From Delphinapterus leucas (lineage: Eukaryota > Chordata > Mammalia > Artiodactyla > Monodontidae): DNA of 64,000 nucleotides. The stretch spans positions 5,096,409-5,160,408 of the forward strand of contig NW_022097996.1 in the NCBI RefSeq assembly GCF_002288925.2. The letters are read 5' to 3'. This document shows, piece by piece, positions 33,081 through 44,915 of the stretch. The notes beneath the pieces are model-generated. The model was not told the origin of the DNA. It saw only the letters and a list, made by a program, of their open reading frames with translations, and ran no database searches. Each line of letters starts with the position of its first letter. Positions within the stretch are counted from its first letter, which is position 1. The translations under genes were made by a program, and so were the position numbers.

Positions 33081-35404
33081 AATCATCTCATTAGGATCAC
33101 AGAAACGGTCTATTCATTCCAGCAATTCTGCCCGCTCAGAATTCAACTTTGGAACTGGCCTAAAATTTCTGCAAAAAACAGCTTAAAGAAACACATGGCT
33201 GCAGCGTGACGCTTCATTTTCCCCTGCGAAATTGTGTTAGCCAAGTTGATCATCTATTTTCCACAGATTTAACTATGAATAACTTCTCGTTGTGGCCAGA
33301 AATCCAATCCATTCTCAAAAGATGATTTTTTGTCACTGACAGTATTCAAAAGAATGTGTTTGAACAGTAGCCACATCATTGTACAGCCTCCTGAACGATT
33401 TTAGAGAAGACAATACACATTAAGATACAAACATAGTACTTGGGTTTTTAAAATGTGTTACTGCATACGAATAGGTCAGCATAGACCATACTCGGGAAAG
33501 AAGGTTTAGAAATATCTCATGAGGTACTTTATTGAACGTTCTTGGAAGGCTTCATGGGGGAGGCGGCACTCAGGTTGGACCCTACAAAATTGTGAAATTT
33601 TGACTCAGCAGCAGGGTTACAATTCAGTGTACTAGTAATAGATGGCATGTCTGTGTGGCTTTTATTGTTGTTGCTATACAGGATTTGCGATTCATCATGA
33701 ACAATCTGTATTGAAGAGTTCTAAAAAAGGAAAAAATAATAAAAGGTCTGAATATATTGAGGGTATTGTGTCTTAGAGAATAATGGAAATCAGATCTTAT
33801 AAATCTAGCAGAACCAAGATCATAGAAGACCTTGACAAGTACCCAAAAGTGGCCAGATATAAGACAAAGGGGCCACTGTGTATTTTATACATTTTCTAGA
33901 ATGCCTCAGCGACACGAGCCAGTTTGGAGCTGGGAGGACAAAATCAGGAAAGTAAATAAGAAGACTCTTGCAGGAGGTACAGATTATTGACCATCAAGAC
34001 CAGAGTGGCAGCAGGAGAGATGAAAAGAGAAGAACAAACATGAAAGACATAGACCTTCCAGGAAAAATGATTAAGATTTCATCACTGGCTACAGTTAGAC
34101 ACCAGAGAAGAGAAATGAAATAAAGTGAATGGCAAGACTTCAAACCATGGTGAACAGAAGATGTCGTTTTCCCAGAAGGAGAACAAGATCTCATCAAGGT
34201 AATTTTGAAGTGTCAGTGGAATAATTTAAGGAACAGGTATTTAATGCCATCAGTTTCTGCCCGGAGTGATACAGATAGATATATATAGATACGGATATAG
34301 ATCTGGATATCTGATAAAACTTCAGAAAGTGAGAGTAAGGTCCAGGACTCGAAGTACAGATAGAATTAGATTTCACTTCTAAGAGTGAAGGTCAGAAATA
34401 AATAGTCATTCCACAACCTTGCTGAACTACGAGGTTCGGGGCGGGGTGGGGGGCATATATAAGGATGATATCTGTATACAGTACAATAACAGTCATAGAA
34501 GTCAAAAACAGCTGGAAGTATTGTTATATGAATAGGAACCAATGAAAGCCATCTCAGAGGCCACACAAGATGGAGTAAAACTGAAGCTGTAATCCAAGGA
34601 AGAATTTTTTTTATTTGAAAGGGCTCAAAGGAGAGGGGAAGTATTACCTGCGTTCAGAGGTCCTTATATACGCTGGAACTATACGATCAGATTCAGAAAG
34701 ATAATCTGTAACAGATATTGGTGAAGATTCCCAGACTAGGAAAAATGACGTTTGCATGAATGACTTTTTGTGTTTCCTCCCAAGCGTACTTTTGATCACT
34801 GCAACTTATCCCCATCAACTGCACCATCACCCTTTATCAATACATGGGATCAGCATAAGGATGACCCTTCCATCATTCTTACTCAGAAGACACAGTGGTT
34901 ATTGTCACCTTCATTATCAATAAATTTATTCAGATAGATTTGCTACTAAATTTCCATCAAATACTGCTGATGTGGAATAAAGTAAGGTTAAGCTGGATGG
35001 ATTCTTTTTTTAACGTTTCAACATTTTTTTTCCTCTTCACTCAGTATAATTCTTCCTGCTAATCTGGAAAATATGTTTCCCTCAAATGGAAGGGAAAGAT
35101 CAGTCTCTCTACTTCAGTGTTTTCAACCGTGTATCGATTTACAACAAAATGCAGGAGGGAGAGGAGTGTCTTCGGGCTGGGGGAAAGCCGGGCTGGAATC
35201 AGAGACGATGCCTCAGTCCCAACTCAGCCCGACTGTACAACCTTTATCCAATCATTTCACTTTTCACAAAGAAGTTAGACCTGACAATTCCTAAGGTCCT
35301 TCTGAATTCTGAAATTTCATGAACTTAATTGAATTAGCCTACCACAGTCAGAACTATATAAATTGTGTGCTGTGACTGGAATAACATTGGTAACTAAACC
35401 AGAT
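33081..35404. other. Mostly unassigned sequence
   Basis: No gene is recognised. A possible antisense L2 piece (ttcttggaaggcttcatggg) lies at about 33535-33610. A degenerate (GATA)-like stretch is at 34264-34315 and a G-rich run at 34437-34454. A MIR-like antisense stretch may occupy 35160-35330. None is firm enough for its own call. Confidence 0.4.
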
Positions 35405-35635
35405 GTTCTACCCATGTCCCAAATACTGTTTAGTGTGCCTGATGGGTATTATCTCATTTAATTCTCATGATATCCCTGTGAGCTGAGTGTCAGTGTCCCG
35501 ACTTTAGAAACGGACAACCTTGGGTAGATGTTAGCTGACTTGTCAATGGTCACATAGGTAGTAATGGCACAGCTGTGATCTAAACCCAGGCAGCCTAGCA
35601 CCATTCTGTGATATTAAACACCGTGCTATTGCTGG
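35405..35635 (+). mobile_element. MIR SINE
   Basis: MIR hallmarks appear in order: gtattatctcatttaattct, ccctgtgagctgag, gtcaatggtcacataggtag and gtgatctaaacccaggcagcc. Confidence 0.8.
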
Positions 35636-36454
35636 CGAAAGAGACGTAAAAACAAAATCTCTATACCCAGCAAACCTCTCCACAAAGGTGGGAGGGAAAG
35701 AAACAGTTTTGCCATTGAATAACTACTAAACCAGAATGTGATGCGCACCAAGGCAATTCTCAAAGGAGATTCAAAGACGGAAAGAAACCCCATCCTTTCA
35801 TGCAGACAGTACCGGACTCATGATGGTTCGACTTCCAATTTTTTGACCGTACTGTGTAAAAGTCATGCACATTCCGTAGAAACCATACTGTGAATTCTGA
35901 ATTTTGATCGTTTCCTGAGCTGGCGACGTGTGGTAATACTCCCCTATGATGCCGGGCAGCTCCCAGGCAGCCACACGATCACGAGAGTAAATAACTGATA
36001 CACCTACAACCATTCTATTTTTCAATTTCAGTACAGAATTCAATAAATGACATGCAGTCTTCAACCCTTTCTTATAATATATCATGTTAGTTGATTTTGC
36101 CCGGCTATAGGCTAACGTAAGTGTTCTGAGCACGTTTTAAGGCAGGCTGGGCTAAGCTACGACGTTGTGTGTGTGAGGTGTATTCAGTGCATTTTCGAAT
36201 TAATGACATTTTCAATTTACCATGGATTTATTGGGACGTAATCTCATCAAGGAAAAACTATGTGGTCAACAGGTGCGACGCATTATATACATGTTCTCAG
36301 GAGGGACAGTAAGTAGTTTTCAAGAACCTGACAGCACTGTTTGTCACACGTAGCTCATCCCAACTTTACTTGGTAGGTGGGTCGACCATCAGTGTTAGCA
36401 AATTGGCTTTTTATAAAGGGAAAATCACCTTTTCACCTCTCTATTAAAGGAGGC
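35636..36454. other. Unassigned sequence
   Basis: A minus-strand open frame of 111 codons (35798-36133) has no recognisable domain and is within chance expectation. No repeat is recognised. Confidence 0.4.
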
Positions 36455-36800
36455 AGTTACGGACGGAATAAGCTGTCCTTCGAGGTTAGGCTTCTACCCT
36501 CCCACAGAAACTGGGAGACGGAGGCCTTGTCTTCCCTAATGATTACATTTTCAAGAGCTAGTTCCCAGGGCTTGATAAAGACATTCCTGGGTCTTAAAGC
36601 TGACAAGAGGCTTATTTAGCTTTTGAAAAGACTTGGATACATTTCAAAGAGACTGAGAAGGAATTTACAAGTTTTCTAAAGAAAATGCTCTACGAAAAGG
36701 GAGGCTGGGGGTAGTAGGGGCAGGGAAGGGTCTCCTCCCTCATCGTCAGCAGGGAGAAATTAAATCTCTTCTTTTTCATTTCTATTTGCCTTTACACTGT
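36455..36800 (+). repeat. Diverged repeat of unknown family, copy B
   Basis: This is the collinear partner of 3121-3425. It shares accctcccacagaaactggg/atcctcccacagacatggg, taaagctgacaagaggctt, agggtctcctccct and tatttgcctttaca. It contains an extra G-rich insert (36705-36730) that copy A lacks. The family is unrecognised. Confidence 0.6.
36709..36730 (+). other. G-quadruplex-capable motif
   Basis: Four G-runs of three or more with loops of two to five bases fit the canonical G3+N1-7 rule. Folding is a prediction from sequence only. Confidence 0.6.
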
Positions 36801-38664
36801 CTGCCTTGCCAGTACTGGAAATGGAGAAGTTATACAGGATTATACCACCTGCTTCGCCATTCTGTCAGAAAGACACTAAGGGAGAGGTGGAAGGTGAGGA
36901 TAATGCACTGCCTGGATGATACTGTTACTTTGCATTTGTCCAGGGTTTTGCATGTTCCAAAGTGCTAGTGTGTATACATTTACTGGATTCTCAGAACTCT
37001 GTGAAAAGCGGTAAAACCCCCTTCCTTTTGGTATTTACTGTTCCTATTTTTACGCAAGACCAGATTCAGGTAAGCAAAGACAGGCTGAGAGGTGCAGCCA
37101 GGCGTGCCCCTCAAGGAGATGGTATTCTTTGCTCCAGCGAGCTGCGCCCGCAGTCGCCATCTCCTCTGGCAGCTCTAGGAAGCTGCTGTGTCACGTGGTC
37201 AGCGTTGGTTTCTTCCTCTGCAGGACCCACGAGGAAAAGTTTTCCAGAACCGGATTGAGATCCATTCCGTGTCTCGTTGCCGCTTGCCCTTTCTGCCCTC
37301 TCTGGTTTTCCTGATCCCATCTTAATGCTAACACAAGGTTATCTCTTCACGTTAAGTTTTTACACACTGCTGGCTTCTGGTTTATCCACCTCTGGAGTGG
37401 GTTCTAGCCTTCAATGTTCTCTTCCTCTTTGACTCTCCCAGTGTAAACTCCCCCCACCCATTATAAAGGCAGAGTCCATACCACCTGCTACAGTCCTCAT
37501 TCAAACTCAGTTGTTGTCCCACATAACTGGGGCTACACCTGGGGGAAGGATAGTTGAATGGATGAGTGGGATCCGTTTTAAAGGAACAATTTACATTCTT
37601 TCCTTCTCCTCCCATACATATGTTTTGTCTCCCTCTTCATCTAAGGAGAAGAGGATTTATAGAAAGTACAAATGTTTTTTCTCCAGAAAATCCTTTTGAT
37701 ATTTTTTTAAATGTGCTGGTACTTTCAATAAAGTAGGGATATGTTTGCTTTTCTATCTAACATGAATAGATCTTAATGACTCTTTAAGCATCTCGGCTCT
37801 ACCAGATGTATAGTCAAGAGGTGAGACGTAACTGTGGAATTGTTCGTGTGAAGACATAAAACCCCAATCACACACACAGAGACCTGTGAGGTCTAGCTAG
37901 ACATCTGTTTCATAGTACTCAAGGGATTCTAGATGTTCTGCATTCCTGAGATTTTGATTTTTCCTTACTGAATCACGAGTTATACTTGTGCGAAAGTGCT
38001 CTAGATTTTCAACACTTCTATCAGTAAATGTATAGTCACAGAGGGAGGTGAGAGATCTATGCATGCCTGTATGGTCTGCCATTTACATACAGATGATATG
38101 TGCTTAATGAACTTGCACTTCCGTCTTCAATGCTTTCCTCCTCCAGTGCATAACTTTTAAAATTCTTACATATTGGTAATGTGATTTATAACAATTTTAG
38201 TTCTAAGAAATTAAGTGTTAAATGGACAACACAACCATTACGAAGCATATAACTGGGGAAGTAACTAGGGCCCAGCTAGGTAATAGGACAGCAGTACAGC
38301 ATTCACAGTGCTTTGTGATTTATCTCACTACTCATAACAGCTTTGAAGGAAAGAGGTGGCAATGTATGTGGTGGGGAGAGAAAGCAAGTGAACCCCAGTG
38401 CTACTGACTTTGTGCCAGAAGATAGAAATTACAATCTCCCAGATCATCTTCCATTTGCAAAGAAATTATCTCCCCAATTAACCACCAGAGTTCTGCTGTA
38501 TCCCAGCTCAAGGACCTTGTGTGGGTCTCTGTAGCCTATACAATGCGTTCCTAGACAAGGCTGGAATGGAAAGCATTCCAAAACTTTGCCCTTTCCCTTA
38601 TTCCACAGATGAAAGCCTGGCCTGTTCACCCTAATCATCTAGCCTTTGTGTTTATTTCCTCAGT
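36801..38664. other. Unassigned sequence
   Basis: No gene is recognised. A MIR-like piece may lie at about 36925-37075 (tgcatgttccaaagtgct...cagaactctgtgaaaagcgg). Overlapping frames of 61-98 codons at 36962-37320 occur on both strands in a GC-richer stretch and carry no known domain. Confidence 0.4.
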
Positions 38665-38765
38665 TTAAACACCTGGAAAGCAGGACCATCTTAGCTCATA
38701 GCACGGAGCCAAGAACACAGTGGGCCTTTGATAAAAGGATGGTGGATGGAGGAATGAAGACATCA
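38665..38765 (+). mobile_element. L2 3' tail
   Basis: The order ggaaagcaggaccatcttag, aagaacacagtgggcctttg and ggatggaggaatgaa corresponds to the L2 3' end. Confidence 0.5.
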
Positions 38766-38989
38766 ATGGATCGATGTATATATTGACTTGTATTCACTCT
38801 GCAGGTTCATCATTAGCGCTTTGACCCTGAACCATTTATACCTCAGGGATAGACCTGTATACTGTCTACTGAGTGGCAGAAGCCCCAAGTTTTTGAGTAA
38901 CAAGCTAAGCAAAAGAATGAGACAAGATCTATATCATACTGGCTTAAAATAAGCTTGTTACACTAGCAACAATGAAGAAATAATAGTAC

Positions 38990-39205
38990 TCACTGTTTAT
39001 TAAGTACCTATAATGTGCTAAGTGAGGCATTATTTAAAAAGTATGTCTTAAATGTATGTTTATATATACATGTGTACACAGAAACACACACACATATATA
39101 ATGTTACAACCTTGAGAGGTAGGGGTAGGTCTGCGTTCTGTGGATGGTGAAACTGAGTCTCATAGAAATTGAGTAACTTACCCATCTCCATTCAGGACAG
39201 GGGCC
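38990..39205 (+). mobile_element. MIR SINE with internal microsatellite
   Basis: The left part (cactgtttattaagtacct, aatgtgctaagtgaggca) and the right part (ttgagaggtaggggtaggtc, gatggtgaaactgagtctc, agtaacttaccca) fit a MIR split by a (TA)/(CA)-rich expansion at about 39055-39105. Confidence 0.7.
39055..39105. repeat. TA/CA-rich microsatellite
   Basis: An imperfect alternation of TA, TG and CA dinucleotides lies inside the MIR. Confidence 0.75.
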
Positions 39206-39271
39206 CTTTTTAACATGATCAAATTAGTAAGGCCACAGGCCATTAACAGAGCTGCCTTCAACCAGAAGACA

Positions 39272-39362
39272 AATCTACTTATTTAACAAATTTTGATTGA
39301 GATGCAACCACATTCCAGCATCTCTGTTAGCTGGAGGGAAACAATGTTAACAGAACAGCCAC
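39272..39362 (-). mobile_element. L2 3' tail, antisense
   Basis: The plus strand reads ttaacaaattttgattgaga and aacaatgttaacagaacagc, the reverse complement of the L2 3' end. Confidence 0.5.
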
Positions 39363-39579
39363 AAGATTTCTTCCTCCTGGAAGATGACCCCAGAGCCTAC
39401 AATTGCCGCTGCTTCTTACCCTCAGAGGCCACCTAAGACACAAACCTGGGTAAGGGCTGCTTTCTGGGGGCAGATCCCAGCCAGATCTCTTTCTTTGCTG
39501 TGTCCTTCACACCTATTTTGCAAAGTTCAACAAGGTTTGTTTTGCAAAAACGAATCCCTTAGATTCAAGTGTGTTAAAA

Positions 39580-39589
39580 GTAGGAGGCT
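39580..39589. repeat. Target duplication of twin-primed L1, left copy
   Basis: gtaggaggct here and gtaggtggct at 40840-40849 differ at one of ten positions and bracket the whole inverted-plus-direct L1. Confidence 0.8.
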
Positions 39590-40036
39590 TCAGTTCTGTG
39601 AAAGATGCCATTGGTGATTTGCTAGGGATTGCAGTGAATCTGCAGATTGCCTTGGGTAGTATGGTCATTTTAACAATATTAATTCTTCCAATCCATAAGC
39701 ACAGTGTATCTTTCCATGCATTTGTGTCATCTTCAGTTTCTTTCATCAGCATCTTATAGTTTTCTGAGGACCAGTCTTTTACCTCAGGTAGGTTTATTTC
39801 TAGGCATTTTATTCTTTTTGATGGAATGGTAAAGGGGATTGTTTCCTTAATTTCTCTTCCTGATAGTTTGTTGTTAATGTATAGAAATGCAACAGATTTC
39901 TGTGTATTAATTTTGTATCCTGCAACTTACTGAATTCATTGATGAACTCTAGTAGTTTTCTGGTAATGTCTTAGGACATTCTATGTACAGTATCATGTCA
40001 TCTGCAAACAGGGACAGTTTTACTTCTTCCTTTCTA
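39590..40036 (-). mobile_element. L1 inverted 5' segment (twin priming)
   Basis: Read on the minus strand this is L1 ORF2 from the reverse transcriptase FADD motif (KLSLFADDMILYIE, about 39978-40019) through the region ending FTEL. It corresponds to about 7991-8442 of the full-length L1. It joins head-on to a direct-orientation L1 3' end at 40037. The piece of about 770 bp between the two parts is absent. Confidence 0.88.
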
Positions 40037-40839
40037 ATCATTAGGGAAATGAAAATCCAAACCACGATGAGAAACCACCTCACACCTGTGAGAATGGCTA
40101 TCACCAAAAAGAACACAAGTAATGTTGGCGAGGGTGTGGAGAAAAGGGAGCCCTCCTCCACTGCTGGTGGGAATGTAAACTGGTGCAGCCACTGTGGAAA
40201 AGAGCTTGGAGGTTTCTCAAAAAACTAAAAATAGAACTACCATATGACCAGCAGTTCCACTTTTGGGTACATCTGAAAAAAGTGAAAACACTAGTTTGAT
40301 AGCAGTATTACTTACAGTAGCCAAGATAGCCAACCTAACTGTCCATTAACAGATGAACAGATTAAGAAGATGTGGTATATGTATACAATGAAATATTACT
40401 CAGTCATAAAAAAGAATGAAATCTTGCCTTTTGCAACAGGATGGACGGACTTGGAGAATATTATGCTAAGTGAAGTAAGTCAGACAGAGAAAGACAAATA
40501 CTATATGATATCACTTATGTGTGAAATCTAAACAATACAACAAACTAGTGAATAAAACCAAAAAGAAACAGACTCACACATACAGAGAACGAACTACTGG
40601 TTACCAGTGAGGAGAGGGAAGGGGGGAAGGGCAATATAGGGGTAAGGGATTAAGAGAAATAAACTACTATGTATACAATAAGTTACAAGGATATATTATA
40701 CAACACAGGGAATATAGCCAATATTTTATCGTAACAATAGAGTATAACCTTTAAAGTTGTGAATCACTATATTGTACACCTGTAATTTATATAATACTGT
40801 ATAGCAACTATAAATAAATACATAATAAATAAATAAAAT
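40037..40839 (+). mobile_element. L1 direct 3' segment (twin priming)
   Basis: This starts at the equivalent of about 9212 in the full-length L1, passes the Cys/His motif region and the ORF2 C-terminus, and ends in a 3' UTR lineage of its own (acaacacagggaatatagcc, ttgtacacctgtaatttata) with an (AATA)n-like tail. Together with the inverted segment and shared flanks it is one insertion event. Confidence 0.88.
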
Positions 40840-40889
40840 GTAGGTGGCTACATTTAAAACACAAGGCCTTATAGACTTTTCAACTCAAC

Positions 40890-40971
40890 TTTAGCTATTT
40901 TTTTTTAAATTGTGGTAAAATACACATAACATAAAATTTACCATCTTAACCAATTTTAAAAGTACCATTCA
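40890..40971 (-). mobile_element. Old L1M 3' end, antisense (left part)
   Basis: The T-run and ttgtggtaaaatacacataac on the plus strand mark the reverse complement of an old L1 3' end. The element is interrupted by a CHR SINE and continues at 41186. Confidence 0.8.
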
Positions 40972-41171
40972 GGGGCTTCCCTGGTGGCGCAGTGGTTGAG
41001 AGTCCACCTGCCGATGCAGGGGACACGAGTTCGTGCCCCGGTCCGGGGAGATCCCACATGCCGCGGAGCGGCTGGGCCCGTGAGCCATGGCCGCTGGGCC
41101 TGCGCGTCCGGAGCCTGTGGTCAGCAACACGGGAGAGGCCACAACAGTGAGAGGCCCGCGTACCGCCAAAA
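40972..41171 (+). mobile_element. CHR SINE inside an L1
   Basis: This is a short CHR SINE with A and B boxes. Perfect 14-bp target duplications, aaaagtaccattca, lie at 40958-40971 and 41172-41185. Compared with the copy at 30131, it has a changed stretch (gtggtcagcaacac) where the others read gtgctccgcaac. Confidence 0.96.
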
Positions 41172-41370
41172 AAAAGTACCATTCATTGGGATTAAATATA
41201 TTCACACTGCTGTGCAGCCATCACCACATCCAGAATTATTTTCATCTTTCAAAACTGAAACGCTGTCTCCATTCAACGCTAACTCCCCATTTCCCCCTCC
41301 CCCAGCTCCTGGCCGCCACCATTCTACTTCCTGTCTTTATGAATTTGACTAATCTAGGTATCGAGGCAAC
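41172..41370 (-). mobile_element. Old L1M 3' end, antisense (right part)
   Basis: The host L1 continues with attcacactgctgtgcagcc, atcaccacatccagaatta and tatgaatttgactaatctag on the plus strand. Confidence 0.8.
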
Positions 41371-43324
41371 TTTTATAGGAAAGCCATCCACTAGTGAACA
41401 TTGATGGTGTATTTGGCCCTTGCCAACTTGGTCACCTGTTTCCCGTTTGGACTCAGTTGCCCCCCATGGGTGGGAGGTGTGAGGAGCGGCTCACGTGCTG
41501 GCTTTGTGGGCAGGTCCCTGGCCGCGATGCCCTCACTACAGCCCCCAAGTCAAACTCTGACTCGATACCAATATTGATAGAACTGAGACTCCAATTCAGA
41601 CCTGTCAGATGCTGACTCCTGAGCCAACTCTCTCTTCATTATCCCAGACTGAAGATGCCTCCCCCTCCTTTGGATGTTCATCTATCATGAGTAGATTCTT
41701 CTTGAACAAATCCTACTTGCTCTTCAAAATATTACAAGTTCCCATGCTCTTCTCTACACATCACAAGTAAAGTATAATACCTCCCCAAAGAATAAATACC
41801 TTTATGTATTCACATTTTAGTTATAAATTCAATGAGTGGGATTATATATCTATGCACTGATTCACTGATGTCTATTTTTATTCCTGCAACACCATGTGAA
41901 AAGTTTAGGAGTAACTCAGCTCTCTTTGTATCACTTCTTATTTCATCCCGAAGACAATAGCACGTACACTTTCCCATCTTTTTTCTCCAGAAGTAATCTC
42001 TCTATGATATTTTTTATTCAACTGAGCTATAAAAATATCAAGTGCTAATGGCTGTGACCCTGTAGCTTTTTCTCTCCTTCACAGCACAGATAGAAAAGTC
42101 ACTTTTCATTCGGGGAATCTATATTTCTATGCCGCCTCTTAGCGTTTAAAGCCAGCTCCCCACTGTGCTAAGTCAACCTTCCCAGAAGCTAATCCATCAT
42201 TCTCAAGTGGCCTTGCGCCTGAAATTGGTTTGATGCTCTGGGAGTAAAGAGCCCCTGTGTAGTGCAAGTTACCTGGGTTTAACAGCTACTTGGGGTGGGG
42301 CTTGTCCTATTGTCTTGGAAATAATGACTTTGTATGTCTGCCCTGGATAACAGAGGGAAAATGGCTGGTGTATCCAGCTACTGAGGATGTGAGGATCCCC
42401 AAGTAAAATCAATCCTGAAGAATAATGAGGAAGCTCTTTAAGCAATTTTTTGTGGTTTTGGTTTTGAATGTGTCAACATCAATGAAGGGGCAACAGAATT
42501 ATGCCTCTACCTTACTGCTTCCCAGGGGAAATATTTTTATTTTTATGAAGCTCTTCAATTTTAGCAATAAATTTTGTAAACCATAAACACAACATCTGCA
42601 AGTACAAGACCTCCAGCACTTGAGGTGACACATGGCTATTAGGGGAGTTCACTGCACATTTACATCATAAAATGCGGCTATTGGGGGAAGAATCACTTGT
42701 TTATTGATTTAAGAGAATGAAAGGCCAGACAGTGACATTAAGGTTTTCACAAGAATGCTCACTGTCAGTATTCACAAATGGTTTTAAGCCAAAGTACCTG
42801 GTACACGGTACGTGGTTTAATTTCAGTTATATAAACATTAGAGTAATCTGAAGTTTAAATTACATTTTAGTTATCCTTGAGACTCCATTACCCAGGAAAA
42901 TGCAAATTCAGTCTCTATAAATTTGAACAAAAATCAAAATCCAATGATTGCCTTCCTGTTTATAACATCCCATCCTAAGTTCATACTGCCCAGCTAACAC
43001 AGAACAAGAACACATTTTTTAACATATATATTATACATATTCCTGTTTATGTTTAGACTTAGTTTGCCAAGTGTTTCCAGGAACTAGTGTCAAAAAATGG
43101 TGCATCTGTGAACAGTGAGAAAATCTGAAGACGTCTGCATCTTCACGTACATATATATTTTTTCCAGTGTTATGAGATGTTGAGAATTTATGCATACTGT
43201 TTCAAAAATAAGTTTTGTAGTATAAAATATTAATGTTCAATCCTCTCAGGTTATGTCAACTTACTAAGTAGGTACTGAACTACAAGGGAGATGTACTGTT
43301 TGTGTTTGATGTGGTGTCTTATCT
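41371..43324. other. Unassigned sequence
   Basis: No gene or clear repeat is recognised. A possible MIR tail lies near 41575-41640 but is too short to call. Confidence 0.4.
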
Positions 43325-43530
43325 CTAATGCCAAGTTTATTGAAGTGTAATTCCTTCTTTTTAGATAGACATATAGTTCTAGGAATTTTGACAAAAGCTC
43401 AGTCATGTAACCCCCTCCAAAATCGAGATGTAGAATATTTTTATCACAGGAAAAAGTTTCTTCATGCCTCTTTGTGGTCAAATCCTTCCCCCCAACCTTC
43501 ACACCCTGGCAACCACTGATGTTTTAAAAT
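43325..43530 (-). mobile_element. Old L1M 3' end, antisense
   Basis: The plus strand reads aagtttattgaagtgtaatt, tcagtcatgtaaccccctcc and accctggcaaccactgatg, the reverse complement of an old L1 3' end. Confidence 0.75.
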
Positions 43531-44199
43531 ACATACTATTATCCAAGTGGGTACTGTGAGTAGTTATAAGGCTGGTGAGTAGCATACAGGAAGTTACTCA
43601 CATGACTTTTCACCCTAACTTTTACCAGCAGTCTAACCCCAGCCCCACTGTGCTGTGAAGAATTTTGAACTTGCTGGCCTCAGTCTCTCCGTGAGAGCTT
43701 CTGCTGCCTCATATATCTCTCATGGGCTAATTTCACTTGTGTGACCTTAGACATGCCACTCAGACTTCCTTTGTTCACTGGCATTATCTAACATAGAGTA
43801 AGTTATGAAATGACATGCAAAATTTTAAAGTATTTCAATTTTTGTCTGATTTTTAAAGGAAACTCTAAAAGTTTCCATGGTTGTTTCGATTTTTCCCTGC
43901 TCACTACCACCCAAAGAAAAATGACACATTTTTGCTTTTCTCTGTCTCTTCACCTCCAAAATGTTCCCTTTACAGCCATGCACACCGGCTAATCCTGACT
44001 AATCAACTTTCTAAGCAATATTATAGATGTATTTTTAAGTACAGAAGTATTGCAGGCAGGCTAGAAAAAAGAAAGACCCCAGTGTAAATGCTGGGAGTGA
44101 GGGTATTCTGCCTGCCCTTTCATCTTCTACTAGAGAAGACACCAAGCTTAAGAATTTGATGAGTATTCTGCTGGTCTTTCCATCTAGAGATAACATTTT
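43531..44199. other. Unassigned sequence
   Basis: No gene or repeat is recognised. Confidence 0.4.
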
Positions 44200-44885
44200 T
44201 AAACAAAAAAGAATGCAAAAAGGGAAAATGAGAAATCTATAAATTGCTCTTTTAATTCAACAATTTATCATAAATATCCTCCTGTGTCCATAACATAGAC
44301 ACACATTCTCTTAACTACTGAAGAGTTTCCCACACTACAGTTTTGCCATACTTAGCATTAGTGATGAACATGTGGTTTGCCTCAAATTTTTCTCCATCAC
44401 AGATACATATTGTACAATTGTGTGAATATTCCTAATAGTAAAGATTCCAAGAGGTATCTGTGTGTTTAAAATCTGGATAGGTCTTGTCCATTTGCCTTCA
44501 GAAAGGGAAATACTGATTCTACTCTCATCCATATTGTGAGAGGTCCCACTTTCTCACTCCCTTCCCAGCAAAGGGTGTCATCAGTTCTTTTAGTTTGAGC
44601 TGGTCACTTAGGGAGGATACAGAATGTCCCTGTTATTTAAAGTCAGAGCTTCCTTGTCATTAATAAGGCTGAGCATCTGTTAGAAGTTTGTTAGGGATTT
44701 GTGTTTACTTCTCTGTGAAGGCTCAGATTGTGGTCAGTGACCAGTTATGTTGACTGGTCTGTGAGTCTTTGCATCATTAATTTGAAGAATTCCTTTGCAT
44801 TTTAGGACAATTAGAGCTTTGCTATAATACATAAAAAATATTTTGTCAGAGTCTACCCTCTTTTTAACTTTATTCAAGCATCAAT
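44200..44885 (-). mobile_element. Old L1M fragment, antisense
   Basis: Blocks such as cacagatacatattgtacaa, agaaagggaaatactgattc and ctgtgagtctttgcatcatt give the reverse complement of an old L1 3' region. No long frame remains. Confidence 0.6.
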
Positions 44886-44915
44886 GAGTTCCTTATTCAT
44901 GTTTTTCTCAAGAGC

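Noticed and set aside
35798..36133. 111-codon minus-strand open frame as a gene
   Set aside because: Frames of this length are expected by chance in 64 kb over six frames, and I see no domain or flanking signals.
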